Of a stretch of DNA of 35,838 nt, positions 16,159 to 25,202 are shown one piece after another. The notes beneath the pieces are model-generated. The model saw nothing but the letters and a program-made list of their open reading frames with translations. It was not told where the DNA came from and made no database searches. A program made the translations under genes and the position numbers. How positions within the stretch are numbered: the stretch's first letter is position 1; every line of letters begins with the position of its first letter. The stretch is from positions 1 to 35,838 of the forward strand of contig JANXMQ010000076.1 of NCBI GenBank assembly GCA_025354565.1, given 5' to 3'. The stretch comes from Akkermansiaceae bacterium (lineage in GTDB: Bacteria > Verrucomicrobiota > Verrucomicrobiia > Verrucomicrobiales > Akkermansiaceae).

Positions 16159-16190
16159 CCGATTTTGGGAGTCACTGGCCGATTTCGGGA
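16159..16190. repeat. Pair of 12-base direct repeats
   Basis: The unit CCGATTTTGGGA at 16159-16170 recurs as CCGATTTCGGGA at 16179-16190, 20 bases apart, just after the helicase stop. The outer flanks form TGTCC / GGGACA. Closely spaced repeats of this kind occur at ends of IS21-family elements, but no transposase is nearby. Confidence 0.45.
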
Positions 16191-16350
16191 CATGAAAGTG
16201 CTTTCGTTATCCTGAATTTCAGGTAATTTGATCTCGTTCTGAGAGTGCTACGGCCCCTCGGGACATCAGCCAAAAAGCTAAGCCGCATTTGCATTGAATT
16301 GATCTCCGGGGGGAAGTCAACCGATCATGGCCCAAGCCGAGTGGTTTAGA

Positions 16351-16400
16351 AAAAAGCGCGCGTTGAGAGATCCGGGGGGATCTCCAACGCGTGCTTTTTT
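16351..16400. terminator. Bidirectional Rho-independent terminator
   Basis: A GC-rich stem of about 16 bp with one bulge (arms 16356-16373 and 16378-16394, around a GGGG loop) has a T-run on its plus-strand side (16395-16400) and an A-run on the left (16350-16355), so it works for both strands. It sits between the convergent helicase and PEP-CTERM genes. Confidence 0.88.
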
Positions 16401-16445
16401 ATGCCCTTGAAAATTGATTAAAACTCCAACGCAGGACGTCAGCAA

Positions 16446-17075
16446 TCAACGGCGGCGGCGCAACAGGAGCAAGCTCGAGAGTGCAGCCAATCCAACGGAA
16501 GTTGGCTCGGGAACGACATTCCATGTCACCACATCTTGGCGGGTACTGTTTGTGAGATAGGTCAATGTCGCTGGCGTGTAGGAGTTAATATTCGCCAAGT
16601 ATTGATTGGCCAATGCAGCGGTCGGGCTGGTTTGGCTGATGATCCTGATATTGCCGTCGTTGAGAGATGGCGCTTTGAGGGTCTCGCTGGTAACTTCCCA
16701 GATAGCCCACTGCACCGCAGAGGCATCCCGGTCGGTTTGGGCTGAGGCAAGATAACCACCGACCAAGCGGGCGATTGAATTCGAATTGGCTAGCGTGATG
16801 GGGTTCTGGGTTTGATAGACCAGAGTCTCGCCGTAGCTGAGATCCTGATGCGGATCGACGCAGAACGCGCCGAAGTTGGTTCCGCTAGAACTGGTGAAGT
16901 TCATCACACCGGTCGGGTAGCCTTGGATGAAGCTGCCATTATCGATGGTGCCGGTGATGGTGAGACCGGGGCTGATGCCGTTCAGAGTCGCGGTTAGGTT
17001 CTGGCCGTGGGCGTTCAATGTCGCAAAGGCGGCTGAGAACGCTACTGCAATTGTCAGTAGTTTGGTTGTTTTCAT
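16446..17075 (-). CDS. PEP-CTERM sorting domain protein, possible Cys-Gln thioester
   Basis: A 209-residue secreted protein. The signal peptide is residues 1-24 (MKTTKLLTIAVAFSAAFATL then NAHG). The C-terminus is a textbook PEP-CTERM signal: VPEPTSVG, a hydrophobic stretch AALSSLLLL and RRRR, which an exosortase cleaves for transfer to the cell surface or exopolysaccharide. The middle contains AFCVDPHQ (Cys72) and ASAVQWAIWEV (Gln122), the spacing and residue pattern of thioester-forming (TQXA/TED-like) domains. Polar Ser/Thr/Asn-rich strands fill the rest. Codon use includes more AT-ending codons than neighbours. It has its own promoter at 17231-17258 and the bidirectional terminator downstream. 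Cargo or adhesive role is inferred. Confidence 0.9.
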   Translation of the reverse strand: MKTTKLLTIAVAFSAAFATLNAHGQNLTATLNGISPGLTITGTIDNGSFIQGYPTGVMNFTSSSGTNFGAFCVDPHQDLSYGETLVYQTQNPITLANSNSIARLVGGYLASAQTDRDASAVQWAIWEVTSETLKAPSLNDGNIRIISQTSPTAALANQYLANINSYTPATLTYLTNSTRQDVVTWNVVPEPTSVGLAALSSLLLLRRRR

Positions 17076-17369
17076 GGGGGGAGGCTCGAAAACTAGCCAG
17101 CGTCGCCATGGGTATCAAGAAATCCGAAATTTCTGTTTTTGGACACCCGCGGTGCGATTTCTAAAATTATTAAAACCAATGAGTTACAGATAATTTAAAC
17201 TAAATTTATGGTGATTTGTAATACGACCAAATTATAAGAGCTGCTTAAAGAATGTGAAGAACGCTGGATTTTGAGGCCATTTTGCAGGTTCACATGGGCT
17301 GGATTTTTCAAGGTTCCCTTACCTAACAGGCGCACATTGATTTAACGGGTCGGAGCGCACGCCCTTCGA
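17076..17369. other. AT-rich intergenic region upstream of the PEP-CTERM gene
   Basis: About 290 bases without a gene, with an AT-rich core at 17155-17240. It holds the promoter described at 17231-17258. The 155-base leader implied for the PEP-CTERM gene has no obvious riboswitch or strong hairpin. No terminator with a T-run was found for the TIM-barrel gene ending at 17370. Confidence 0.5.
17231..17258 (-). promoter_or_regulatory. Sigma-70-like promoter for the PEP-CTERM gene
   Basis: On the minus strand TTCACA (17258-17253) and TATAAT (17236-17231) are separated by 16 bases: five of six and six of six consensus bases. It lies in the AT-rich region about 155 bases upstream of the ATG at 17075 and is the closest match to consensus I found in the window. 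Confidence 0.6.
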
Positions 17370-18296
17370 TCAGCAGCGTTCCGGGAATTGGTTTTGCCAA
17401 TGGCTCAGGGCGTAGCGAATTTCCGTCGCCTCGCGGGTCGGACTCAGTTCCCAGACCAAGGGGCAGTGCGACGGGAAAAACTTTAGCAGAGCCGCGAAAT
17501 CCAAGGTGCCACTGAACGGCGTGCGGTGGTCGCGGGCCGGCCATTGGACATCGTGAACATGTGCGCCGATGAGGTGGGGAGAAATTTTTTCCAGCCACTC
17601 CTGATGATCGAGCAAGCCGAGATTGTGCTTGAGCTGGACGTGACCGAAGTCGTGCCAATACCCGACCCACGGCTGGTCGGCGAAGTGCGCTTGCAGGACG
17701 AGCATCTCGCGCTCGGTCGGCATGTCCTCGAAGCGGGAGCGTGATTCGACCGCAAGCATGACCCCGACTTCCGCCGCCCGTGTGGCGATTTTTTCGAGCG
17801 CCTCGATGGCCCGGTGGAAATAGAGCGGACCGGTTTTTTCCCGCTTCTTCACGAACGCGATTTTGGACTTCACGTAGTCCGCCTCATGCTGGCAGCCGTC
17901 GGCGACCTGCTGTGTCAGGGGCTTGGTCCATTTTTTCGGGTTCATCGGCACCGAACCCATGTGGAGGACGAGATAACGCGCTTGGAATTCAGCGGCCAGA
18001 TCGAGCGTGCGAAAGGTCATATCCAGAGCACGCTGCCGGTCGAAGGGTCGGTGCGAGGTGAATTCGTAAGCGTCCGGGGCGTCGATCATGACCTCGACCG
18101 GGGAAGGGAAATAGTTATGAACCCCCGAGCAGGTGAACAAGCCGCGCTGATAGGCTTTCTGAATGCCTGGCAGTTTTGCGATGGTCATGCCGTGGGACAG
18201 CTCGATGTTGGGAAATCCCAAATCGACGATTTCCTCAATCATCGCCTCGCCGTCGGTGTGGCGGCTGTTGTTCCAGCATGAGGAGAAGGCGAGCAT
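17370..18296 (-). CDS. Sugar phosphate isomerase/epimerase-like TIM-barrel protein
   Basis: A 308-residue protein of the xylose isomerase-like/AP endonuclease 2 superfamily, metal-dependent TIM barrels that isomerise or epimerise sugars. Visible elements are GFPNIELSHG near the second strand, ARYLVLHMGS, VMLAVESRSRF, WVGYWHDFGHVQ, IGAHVHDVQW and LVWELSP; the acidic and His residues at strand ends would bind the divalent metal. The start at 18296 (MLAFSSCWN) begins directly at strand 1; the longer version adds a basic stretch and is less likely. The gene stands alone between the AT-rich region and a terminator hairpin. Substrate unknown, a sugar or inositol-like compound being typical. Confidence 0.8.
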   Translation of the reverse strand: MLAFSSCWNNSRHTDGEAMIEEIVDLGFPNIELSHGMTIAKLPGIQKAYQRGLFTCSGVHNYFPSPVEVMIDAPDAYEFTSHRPFDRQRALDMTFRTLDLAAEFQARYLVLHMGSVPMNPKKWTKPLTQQVADGCQHEADYVKSKIAFVKKREKTGPLYFHRAIEALEKIATRAAEVGVMLAVESRSRFEDMPTEREMLVLQAHFADQPWVGYWHDFGHVQLKHNLGLLDHQEWLEKISPHLIGAHVHDVQWPARDHRTPFSGTLDFAALLKFFPSHCPLVWELSPTREATEIRYALSHWQNQFPERC

Positions 18297-18370
18297 GGGG
18301 ATTGGAGGGAAGGTGGGCAACTTGCCCGCAGGTTTCAAGCAGAGCTTCGCAAGCCTCATCATCCAGGCGC

Positions 18371-18404
18371 AAAAAAGGCTCCCTCGTGCAAGGAAGCCTT
18401 TTAG
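18371..18404. terminator. Terminator hairpin after the orphan gene at 18495
   Basis: AAAAGGCT-type arms (18373-18385 and 18389-18402) form a stem with G-U pairs and a tiny loop; on the minus strand it ends in six T, and on the plus strand in four. It separates the 127-residue orphan gene from the TIM-barrel gene on the same strand. Confidence 0.8.
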
Positions 18405-18445
18405 CTGAAGCCGGATGTTTTGGCAGGTTCGGCTGAAGGTCTTGG

Positions 18446-18483
18446 GACGCCCGCTCCCCCTGCGTTGAGGAAGAGCGGGTGTC
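18446..18483. repeat. GC-rich hairpin without T-tract
   Basis: Arms GACGCCCGCTC (18446 on) and GAGCGGGTGTC (to 18483) pair with one G-U and flank an eight- to fourteen-base loop, 11 bases after the stop of the gene at 18495-18878. It may stabilise the mRNA 3' end ahead of the terminator at 18371-18404. Confidence 0.5.
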
Positions 18484-18494
18484 GCAAGATGCCG

Positions 18495-18878
18495 TCAGAT
18501 GCGAAACTGCCAGAGCGCATCCACTTCACGGTCGCGCCATGCGGGACGGCGCGCCATTGGGTCTTGTAATGTGCGGATCGTCTTGCGCCCCCCCGTGTTG
18601 AGGAAGCTCTCGCAGTCGATGGTAACGACGTCGAGGCCCATGTAGTAGGTGCCGTGAAGGGTCACGACAGCTTCTTCCCCGAAGGTTTGCGCGAGGTGTT
18701 CCTTGAGTAGGAGAGCTTCCTTTTTCCCCAAAAAGAGGAAGGCGGGAGTTTCTCCATGATCGCATTTGGAGCGAATGAGTCCCGACACAGCTTCGCCGTC
18801 CCAGACGTCCGTGAAGGACAACTCGGACGGCACACTAGACATGTCGGGGTAGGGCGTGTGATGTTCGTTTATATTCAT
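18495..18878 (-). CDS. Conserved-looking orphan protein of unknown function
   Basis: A 127-residue soluble protein with no signal peptide or membrane helix. It has a likely alpha/beta pattern: FLFLGKKEALLLKEHLAQTFG (strand then helix), VVTLHGTYYMGLDVVTIDC (strands) and a polar tail ending DALWQFRI. No catalytic motif or family is recognised. Reasons to think it real are the codon use like that of neighbours, the ATG at 18878 opening at an AT-rich start region, and the hairpin plus terminator just after the stop. MSSVPSEL at residue 13 is an alternative start. Neighbouring genes give no functional clue. Confidence 0.65.
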   Translation of the reverse strand: MNINEHHTPYPDMSSVPSELSFTDVWDGEAVSGLIRSKCDHGETPAFLFLGKKEALLLKEHLAQTFGEEAVVTLHGTYYMGLDVVTIDCESFLNTGGRKTIRTLQDPMARRPAWRDREVDALWQFRI

Positions 18879-19215
18879 AATAGTGGTATGGGTGACGTCA
18901 TGGGGAATAGCAGCCCCCGTGCCAGCGACCCGGATGCGAGGCGTTCCGGCCTTTCAGCAAGGGCTTCATCGTGTTGTTTTGTTGGTTTGCCGTAGCCCGC
19001 CCCACGGCCACAATCGGCGTGTTTTCAATGGGGGCGAACTACTTAAGGACTGTGTAACATCTGTAATTTCCGGGCAAATCCGGGATGGTGACTTTTTTGG
19101 AACATCGACTGGAATGTGGGGAATTGGATTGCCGCCGCAGGTTCGTACTCTCAGCATGACGGATCTTGGATGAAATGCGGGTGGCTGTCGCAGCGTTCAC
19201 CCTTTTATCGGTCCC
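18879..19215. other. Intergenic region between divergent genes upstream of the sulfatase operon
   Basis: These 337 bases must hold the promoters of the orphan gene (minus) and the sulfatase operon (plus). I see no convincing -35/-10 pair, no SD sequence before 19216, and no RNA gene. A TGACGTCA palindrome lies at 18893-18900, near the orphan start, and may be a regulator site; this is weak. Confidence 0.5.
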
Positions 19216-20793
19216 ATGAAAATCCACCTCCTCCTCATCGCCAGCCTGCCCCTGTTAGTCCTGCCCTCACACGCGGCCGAAAAACCAAACATCATCGTCA
19301 TCCTCGTGGACGACATGGGCTTCTCGGACATTGGCTGTTACGGCGGTGAAATCCCGACGCCTAATCTCGACTCGCTGGCGGCTGACGGTCTGCGTTTCAC
19401 GCAATTCTACAACACCGGCCGTTGTTGTCCAACCCGGGCCGCTTTACTAACAGGCTTATATTCCCATCAGACCGGCGTCGGTCACATGGTGGAGGACGAT
19501 AATCAACCCGGCTATCGCGGACGACTCAATGACTCATGCGTCACCCTCGGGGAGGTCCTGCAAGGCGGCGGTTATTTCACGGCGATGACCGGCAAGTGGC
19601 ACGTCGGCCAGAATCAGGGCGTAACTCCGTGGAACCGGGGCTTCGATCGCAGTCTGAACGCACCGGCCGGCGGATTTTATTATGCCGACTCCGCCCGCAG
19701 CGAACTGTGGCTCAATGGAAAGAAGTTGGCAAATGACGATCCCGCGTTGCCGAAGGATTGGTATAGCACCGATCTTTGGACCGACTACGGCCTGCGTTTC
19801 ATCGACGAGGCACTCACCGTAAAGAAACCGTTTTTTCTCTATCTGGCCCACAACGCCCCGCATTTTCCCTTGCAGGCACCGCAAGCTGAGATCGCGCAAT
19901 TCCGGGGAAAATACCAAGCTGGCTGGGATGCGTTGCGCACCCAACGCCACGCGAAACAGTTAGAACTCGGCGTCGTGGACAAGGCTTGGCCGCTCGCACC
20001 ACGCCCGGATTTGATCCAAGCATGGGACAGCCTGAGCGCGGAACGAAAGGATCACTTCGATCAAATCATGGCCATCTACGCCGCCTGCGTGGCCCACATG
20101 GACAAGAGCATCGGCGTGCTGGTAGCGGGGCTGAAACAACGCGGCCAGCTCGACAACACGCTCATTCTCTTCATGAGCGACAACGGCGGCAATGCCGAGA
20201 GCGGTCCCGATGGTAGGCTCGATGGCCTGCCGCCGGGTTCTGCTAAATCGGACGTTTATTGCGGCCAATCCTGGGCAATGTTAGAAAACACGCCATTCCG
20301 CCGTTACAAGCATTTCAACCACGAAGGTGGCATCGCGACGCCGCTCATCGCCCACTGGCCGGCGGGCATTGCGGCAAAAAACGAACTGCGCCAGCAGCCC
20401 GGCCACGTCATCGACATCATGGCGACTTGCGTCGCGGTGAGCGGCGCGAACTATCCGACTGAGCGCAACGGCAATGCCATCCTTCCGATGGAAGGCCGCA
20501 GTCTGGTCCCTGCATTTTCTAATAAAAAATTCGAGCGGGACGCGTTGTTCTGGGAGCATGAAGGCAACGCTGCCGTGCGCGCGGGCGATTGGAAATTGGT
20601 GCGTGCCGGAAAAAACTCGCCCTGGGAACTCTATGACATGAGCAAGGATCGCACGGAGGCCAACGACCTCACCGCCGCCCATCCGGAAACCGCCAAAGAC
20701 CTCGCCGCAAAATGGGAGGCATGGGCGGCACGCGCTCACGTCAAACCTTATCCCGGAGCGAAAGCGAAGGGTGCTAACAAAAAAGAACAATGA
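19216..20793 (+). CDS. Secreted sulfatase (S1, formylglycine type), first of three
   Basis: A 525-residue type I sulfatase that hydrolyses sulfate esters outside the cytoplasm. The signal peptide ends near LPSHAAEKP (about residue 20). The metal-binding start is IIVILVDDMGFSDIGCYGG (Asp32-Asp33). The maturation motif is CCPTR at 70-74, so Cys70 becomes formylglycine, followed by AALLTGLYSHQTGVGHM. TGKWHVGQ carries the catalytic Lys/His pair, and LFMSDNGGNAE supplies the second metal ligands. The C-terminal region WEHEGNAAVRAGDWKLV is the usual subdomain. Arylsulfatase-like in type, but the sulfated substrate is unknown. It opens a three-gene operon with four-base overlaps. No maturase gene is in the window. 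Confidence 0.93.
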   Translation: MKIHLLLIASLPLLVLPSHAAEKPNIIVILVDDMGFSDIGCYGGEIPTPNLDSLAADGLRFTQFYNTGRCCPTRAALLTGLYSHQTGVGHMVEDDNQPGYRGRLNDSCVTLGEVLQGGGYFTAMTGKWHVGQNQGVTPWNRGFDRSLNAPAGGFYYADSARSELWLNGKKLANDDPALPKDWYSTDLWTDYGLRFIDEALTVKKPFFLYLAHNAPHFPLQAPQAEIAQFRGKYQAGWDALRTQRHAKQLELGVVDKAWPLAPRPDLIQAWDSLSAERKDHFDQIMAIYAACVAHMDKSIGVLVAGLKQRGQLDNTLILFMSDNGGNAESGPDGRLDGLPPGSAKSDVYCGQSWAMLENTPFRRYKHFNHEGGIATPLIAHWPAGIAAKNELRQQPGHVIDIMATCVAVSGANYPTERNGNAILPMEGRSLVPAFSNKKFERDALFWEHEGNAAVRAGDWKLVRAGKNSPWELYDMSKDRTEANDLTAAHPETAKDLAAKWEAWAARAHVKPYPGAKAKGANKKEQ

Positions 20794-22190
20794 AAACCAT
20801 CATCACCATCGGCGCTCTGCTATGCGCCACCAGTTTTGCCGAATCGTCAAAGCCGAACATCATCGTCGTGATCGCCGATCAGTGGCGGCAACAGGCATTC
20901 GGATTTGCAGGTGATCCCAATGTGCGGACGCCGAATTTCGACCACCTCGCGGGTGAGAGCGTGCGTTTCGTCAATGCCGTCGCGGGAATGCCAGTCTGCT
21001 CACCCACACGCGCCTCGCTGCTCACCGGCCAGCGCCCGCTGACCCACGGAGTTTTTCTCAACGACGTACCGCTCGATCCCGCCGCAGTTACCTTGCCGAA
21101 GGTACTCAAGGCCGCTGGCTACGACACCGCCGCGATTGGCAAGTGGCACATCGACGGCCATGGCCGCTCGGTCTTCATCCCGCCTCCACGGCGGCAGGGC
21201 TTCGACTATTGGAAAGTGCTCGAATGCACGCACGAATACAATGAGTCGCCCTACTACGGCGACACTGCGGACAAGCTCCACTGGACTGGCTACGATGCGC
21301 TCGACCAGACGCGTGACGCCTGCGCCTACCTGCGCGAACGGGCGAAGGTGGGGAAACCCTTCCTGCTCTGGCTCGCCTGGGGACCGCCGCACGATCCCTA
21401 CATGACCGCGCCAGCGAAATACCGCGCACTTTATGATCCGGCGAAACTCACCCTGCGACCCAACGTGCCCGCATCCGTCGAGGCCCAAGCCCGCAAGGAC
21501 CTCGCCGGCTACTATGCCCACTGCACGGCACTCGATGATGCGATGAGTGAATTCCTAACAACGCTGCGTGAAAGCGGCCTCGCGGAAAACACGATCTTCG
21601 TTTTCACCGCCGACCACGGCGACATGCTCGGCTCACAAGGCCAGTGGAAAAAGCAGCGCCCCTACGAGGAATCCGCCCGCGTCCCCATGCTTATCCGCTG
21701 GCCTGCGGGCTTGGGGAAATCCGCCCGTGATCTCGCCGCGCCGATCAATTCGGAAGACCTCATGCCCACACTGCTCGGTCTATCCGGTGTCGCCGTCCCG
21801 CACAGCGTCGAGGGGCTGGACTACAGCGGTCACTTGCGCGGCGGCCCAAGTCCCAACACCGACACCACGACCATTATTACCTGTGTGGCCCCCTTCGGCC
21901 AATTCATACGGAGCAACGGTGGTCGGGAATACCGTGGCCTGCGCACCGACCATTACACTTACGTCCGCGATCTAACCGGACCATGGCTGTTGTTTGATAA
22001 TGTCACTGATCCCTATCAGCAACACAATCTCGTCAACGAACCGGACCATGCCACTCTTCAGGCCGACCTCGACGCACAGCTCAACCGCAAGCTCAAGGCT
22101 AACAACGACGCCTTTCTTCCAAGCGCCGAATACATCCGCCAGCGCGGCTACCATGTGGACGCGAACGGCACAGTCCCCTACACAAAATGA
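20790..22190 (+). CDS. Secreted sulfatase (S1, formylglycine type), second of three
   Basis: A 466-residue sulfatase. A short signal peptide (MKTIITIGALLCATSFAES) precedes PNIIVVIADQWRQQAFGFAGD. The IADQ variant of the metal site, with one Asp, is the pattern seen in choline-sulfatase- and heparan-type enzymes rather than in arylsulfatases. The formylglycine site is CSPTR at 70-74 (Cys70), followed by ASLLTGQRPLTHGVF. IGKWHIDG holds the catalytic residues, and FVFTADHGDMLGSQGQWKK the other metal ligands with the GQW block. It overlaps the first sulfatase by four bases (ATGA). Its difference from both neighbours suggests it removes sulfate from a different position on the same glycan. Confidence 0.93.
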   Translation: MKTIITIGALLCATSFAESSKPNIIVVIADQWRQQAFGFAGDPNVRTPNFDHLAGESVRFVNAVAGMPVCSPTRASLLTGQRPLTHGVFLNDVPLDPAAVTLPKVLKAAGYDTAAIGKWHIDGHGRSVFIPPPRRQGFDYWKVLECTHEYNESPYYGDTADKLHWTGYDALDQTRDACAYLRERAKVGKPFLLWLAWGPPHDPYMTAPAKYRALYDPAKLTLRPNVPASVEAQARKDLAGYYAHCTALDDAMSEFLTTLRESGLAENTIFVFTADHGDMLGSQGQWKKQRPYEESARVPMLIRWPAGLGKSARDLAAPINSEDLMPTLLGLSGVAVPHSVEGLDYSGHLRGGPSPNTDTTTIITCVAPFGQFIRSNGGREYRGLRTDHYTYVRDLTGPWLLFDNVTDPYQQHNLVNEPDHATLQADLDAQLNRKLKANNDAFLPSAEYIRQRGYHVDANGTVPYTK

Positions 22191-23713
22191 CCCACTCATC
22201 CATCCGTCAGTTGAAATTCTTCCTGCCCGCCGCGTTCGCACTTTGCTGCGGCATTGCGAAAGCGACCGACCGGCCTAACATCGTCATCCTCTACGCCGAC
22301 GACCTCGGCTACGGCGACACCGGCTGTTACGGTGCGACGCGCGTGCCGACACCTAACATCGACCGCCTAGCGAAAGCGGGCCTACGCTTCACCGATGCCC
22401 ACTGCGCCGCCTCCACCTGCACGCCGTCCCGCTACACCATGCTCACCGGTGAGTATGCCTTCCGGAAAAAAGGCACCGGCGTTCTGCCGGGCGAAGCCGC
22501 GCTCATCATCGAGCCGGGCCGCACCACCATGGCCACGGTTTTACACGATGCAGGCTACAAGACTGGCATCATTGGCAAGTGGCACCTCGGACTCGGTCGC
22601 GGCGGGCTGGATTGGAATGGGGACATCAAACCCGGCCCGCTCGAACTCGGATTTGACTCCTGTTTCCTCATGCCCGCCACCGGCGATCGCGTGCCTTGCG
22701 TGTATGTAGAAAACCACCGCGTCGTCGGTCTCGATCCGTCAAATCCGATTAAAGTCAGCTTCAGCGAATACATCGGCGAAGAACCCACCGGCAAGGACCA
22801 TCCCGAGCTGCTCCGCGTGCAGCCGAGCCACGGACACGACCAGACCATCGTCAATGGCGTCAGCCGCATCGGCTATATGAGCGGCGGCAAGGCCGCGCGC
22901 TGGTCGGACCAGGACATGGCCGACACCTATGTGAAAAAAGCCGAGGAATTCATCACCCAAAACCAGGCGACACCCTTCTTCCTCTATTTTTCTACTCACG
23001 ACATCCACGTCCCACGCCAGCCACACGCACGCTTCGCTGGAAAAAGCGAGCTCGGCGTACGTGGCGATGTCATCATGGAGTTCGACTGGTGCGTCGGCGC
23101 GATTCTAACCGCCCTGGAACAACACGGCCTCGCGGGAAACACCCTGGTCATCCTAAGCAGCGACAATGGACCCGTCGTCGATGACGGCTACCGCGACGGC
23201 TCGAAGGAAAAACTTGGCGACCACCACCCTGCCGGTCCCCTGCGCGGCGGGAAATACAGTATCTTCGAGGGCGGCACCCGCGTGCCCTTCATCGTCCGCT
23301 GGCCGGGCCGCGTAAAGCCGGGCGTTTCAGATGCACTCATCTGCCAGGTCGATTTTCCCGCCACCTTCGCCGCACTAACGGGAAAGGATTTCAACGCGAA
23401 AACCTCGCCCGACAGCCAGAACATCCTGCCCGCCCTGCTAGGCGATTCCGCCACCGGTCGCACCCAGCTCGTCGAGCATTCCGGCGGCATCGCACTGCGC
23501 CAAGGTGCTTGGAAATTCATCCCCAAGCGGCCCGGAGTGAAACGCTTCGCTGAGACTAACACCGAACCCGGCAATGATCCCGATGTCCAACTCTACGACC
23601 TCGCCACCGACCCCGGCGAAACCAAAAACGTCGCCGCCGCCCATCCCGACATCGTCAAAGAAATGGCCGCCCTTCTAACCGCCGAGCGAGCGAAGGCCGG
23701 CGACGCCCTTTAG
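22187..23713 (+). CDS. Secreted sulfatase (S1, formylglycine type), third of three
   Basis: A 508-residue sulfatase. The N-terminus (MTHSSIRQLKFFLPAAFALCCGIAKA) is a signal peptide with a rather long n-region. IVILYADDLGYGDTGCYGATRVPTPNIDRL is the metal-binding block, and CTPSR at 78-82 the formylglycine motif (Cys78), followed by YTMLTGEYAFRKKG. Catalytic IIGKWHLGLGRGG, VILSSDNGP and the substrate-side GGKYSIFEGGTRVPFIVRWPG are intact. The ATG overlaps the second sulfatase stop in ATGA fashion. Sequence divergence from the other two indicates another subfamily, so the operon supplies three specificities. It ends without an obvious T-tract terminator. Confidence 0.93.
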   Translation: MTHSSIRQLKFFLPAAFALCCGIAKATDRPNIVILYADDLGYGDTGCYGATRVPTPNIDRLAKAGLRFTDAHCAASTCTPSRYTMLTGEYAFRKKGTGVLPGEAALIIEPGRTTMATVLHDAGYKTGIIGKWHLGLGRGGLDWNGDIKPGPLELGFDSCFLMPATGDRVPCVYVENHRVVGLDPSNPIKVSFSEYIGEEPTGKDHPELLRVQPSHGHDQTIVNGVSRIGYMSGGKAARWSDQDMADTYVKKAEEFITQNQATPFFLYFSTHDIHVPRQPHARFAGKSELGVRGDVIMEFDWCVGAILTALEQHGLAGNTLVILSSDNGPVVDDGYRDGSKEKLGDHHPAGPLRGGKYSIFEGGTRVPFIVRWPGRVKPGVSDALICQVDFPATFAALTGKDFNAKTSPDSQNILPALLGDSATGRTQLVEHSGGIALRQGAWKFIPKRPGVKRFAETNTEPGNDPDVQLYDLATDPGETKNVAAAHPDIVKEMAALLTAERAKAGDAL

Positions 23714-23912
23714 GTCGATGCACTCCTCCGGTCACTCCTCTCATCGAGGGAAAACGATTCAATCCAATGAACGCTGCGAAATCTCAGGACTCCGAAGCCT
23801 TCCTCATGAGGTTCGTTTGCAGCCGGACTGACGTTTCAGAGGCCCTCCTGGATTTCCGTATCGTCAGTGAGGATCGGGAATATTGCGACGTACGCCAGCC
23901 ATGAAGTGCGGA

Positions 23913-23947
23913 AAATTGGCGGTTTTTCACGAAATTGGCGGTTTTTC
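23913..23947. repeat. Two exact 16-base direct repeats, 19-base period
   Basis: AAATTGGCGGTTTTTC occurs at 23913-23928 and again at 23932-23947 with three bases between. The pair lies about 20 bases upstream of the predicted -35 of gap. The near-two-turn spacing would put both copies on one face of the helix, as for paired operator half-sites. Confidence 0.8.
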
Positions 23948-23967
23948 CACCCTTTTTGCCCCGAAGA

Positions 23968-25093
<1,126 letters not shown>

Positions 25094-25113
25094 TCCCCGT
25101 TTCCACCAGGTTT

Positions 25114-25150
25114 TAAAAACGGCAGTCCACAAAAGGGCTGCCGTTTTTTC
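25114..25150 (+). terminator. Rho-independent terminator of gap
   Basis: Stem of about 10 bp (ACGGCAGTCC with GGGCTGCCGT, one G-U at the tip) with a CACAAAA-type loop, followed by a six-T run (25144-25149). The A-run on its left suggests it may also work on the other strand, although no minus-strand gene ends here. Confidence 0.9.
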
Positions 25151-25202
25151 TGTAGTGCCGCCCGAGGTCCGTCACAAGCTGTTCCTGTGATCCGATAAAG
25201 TC

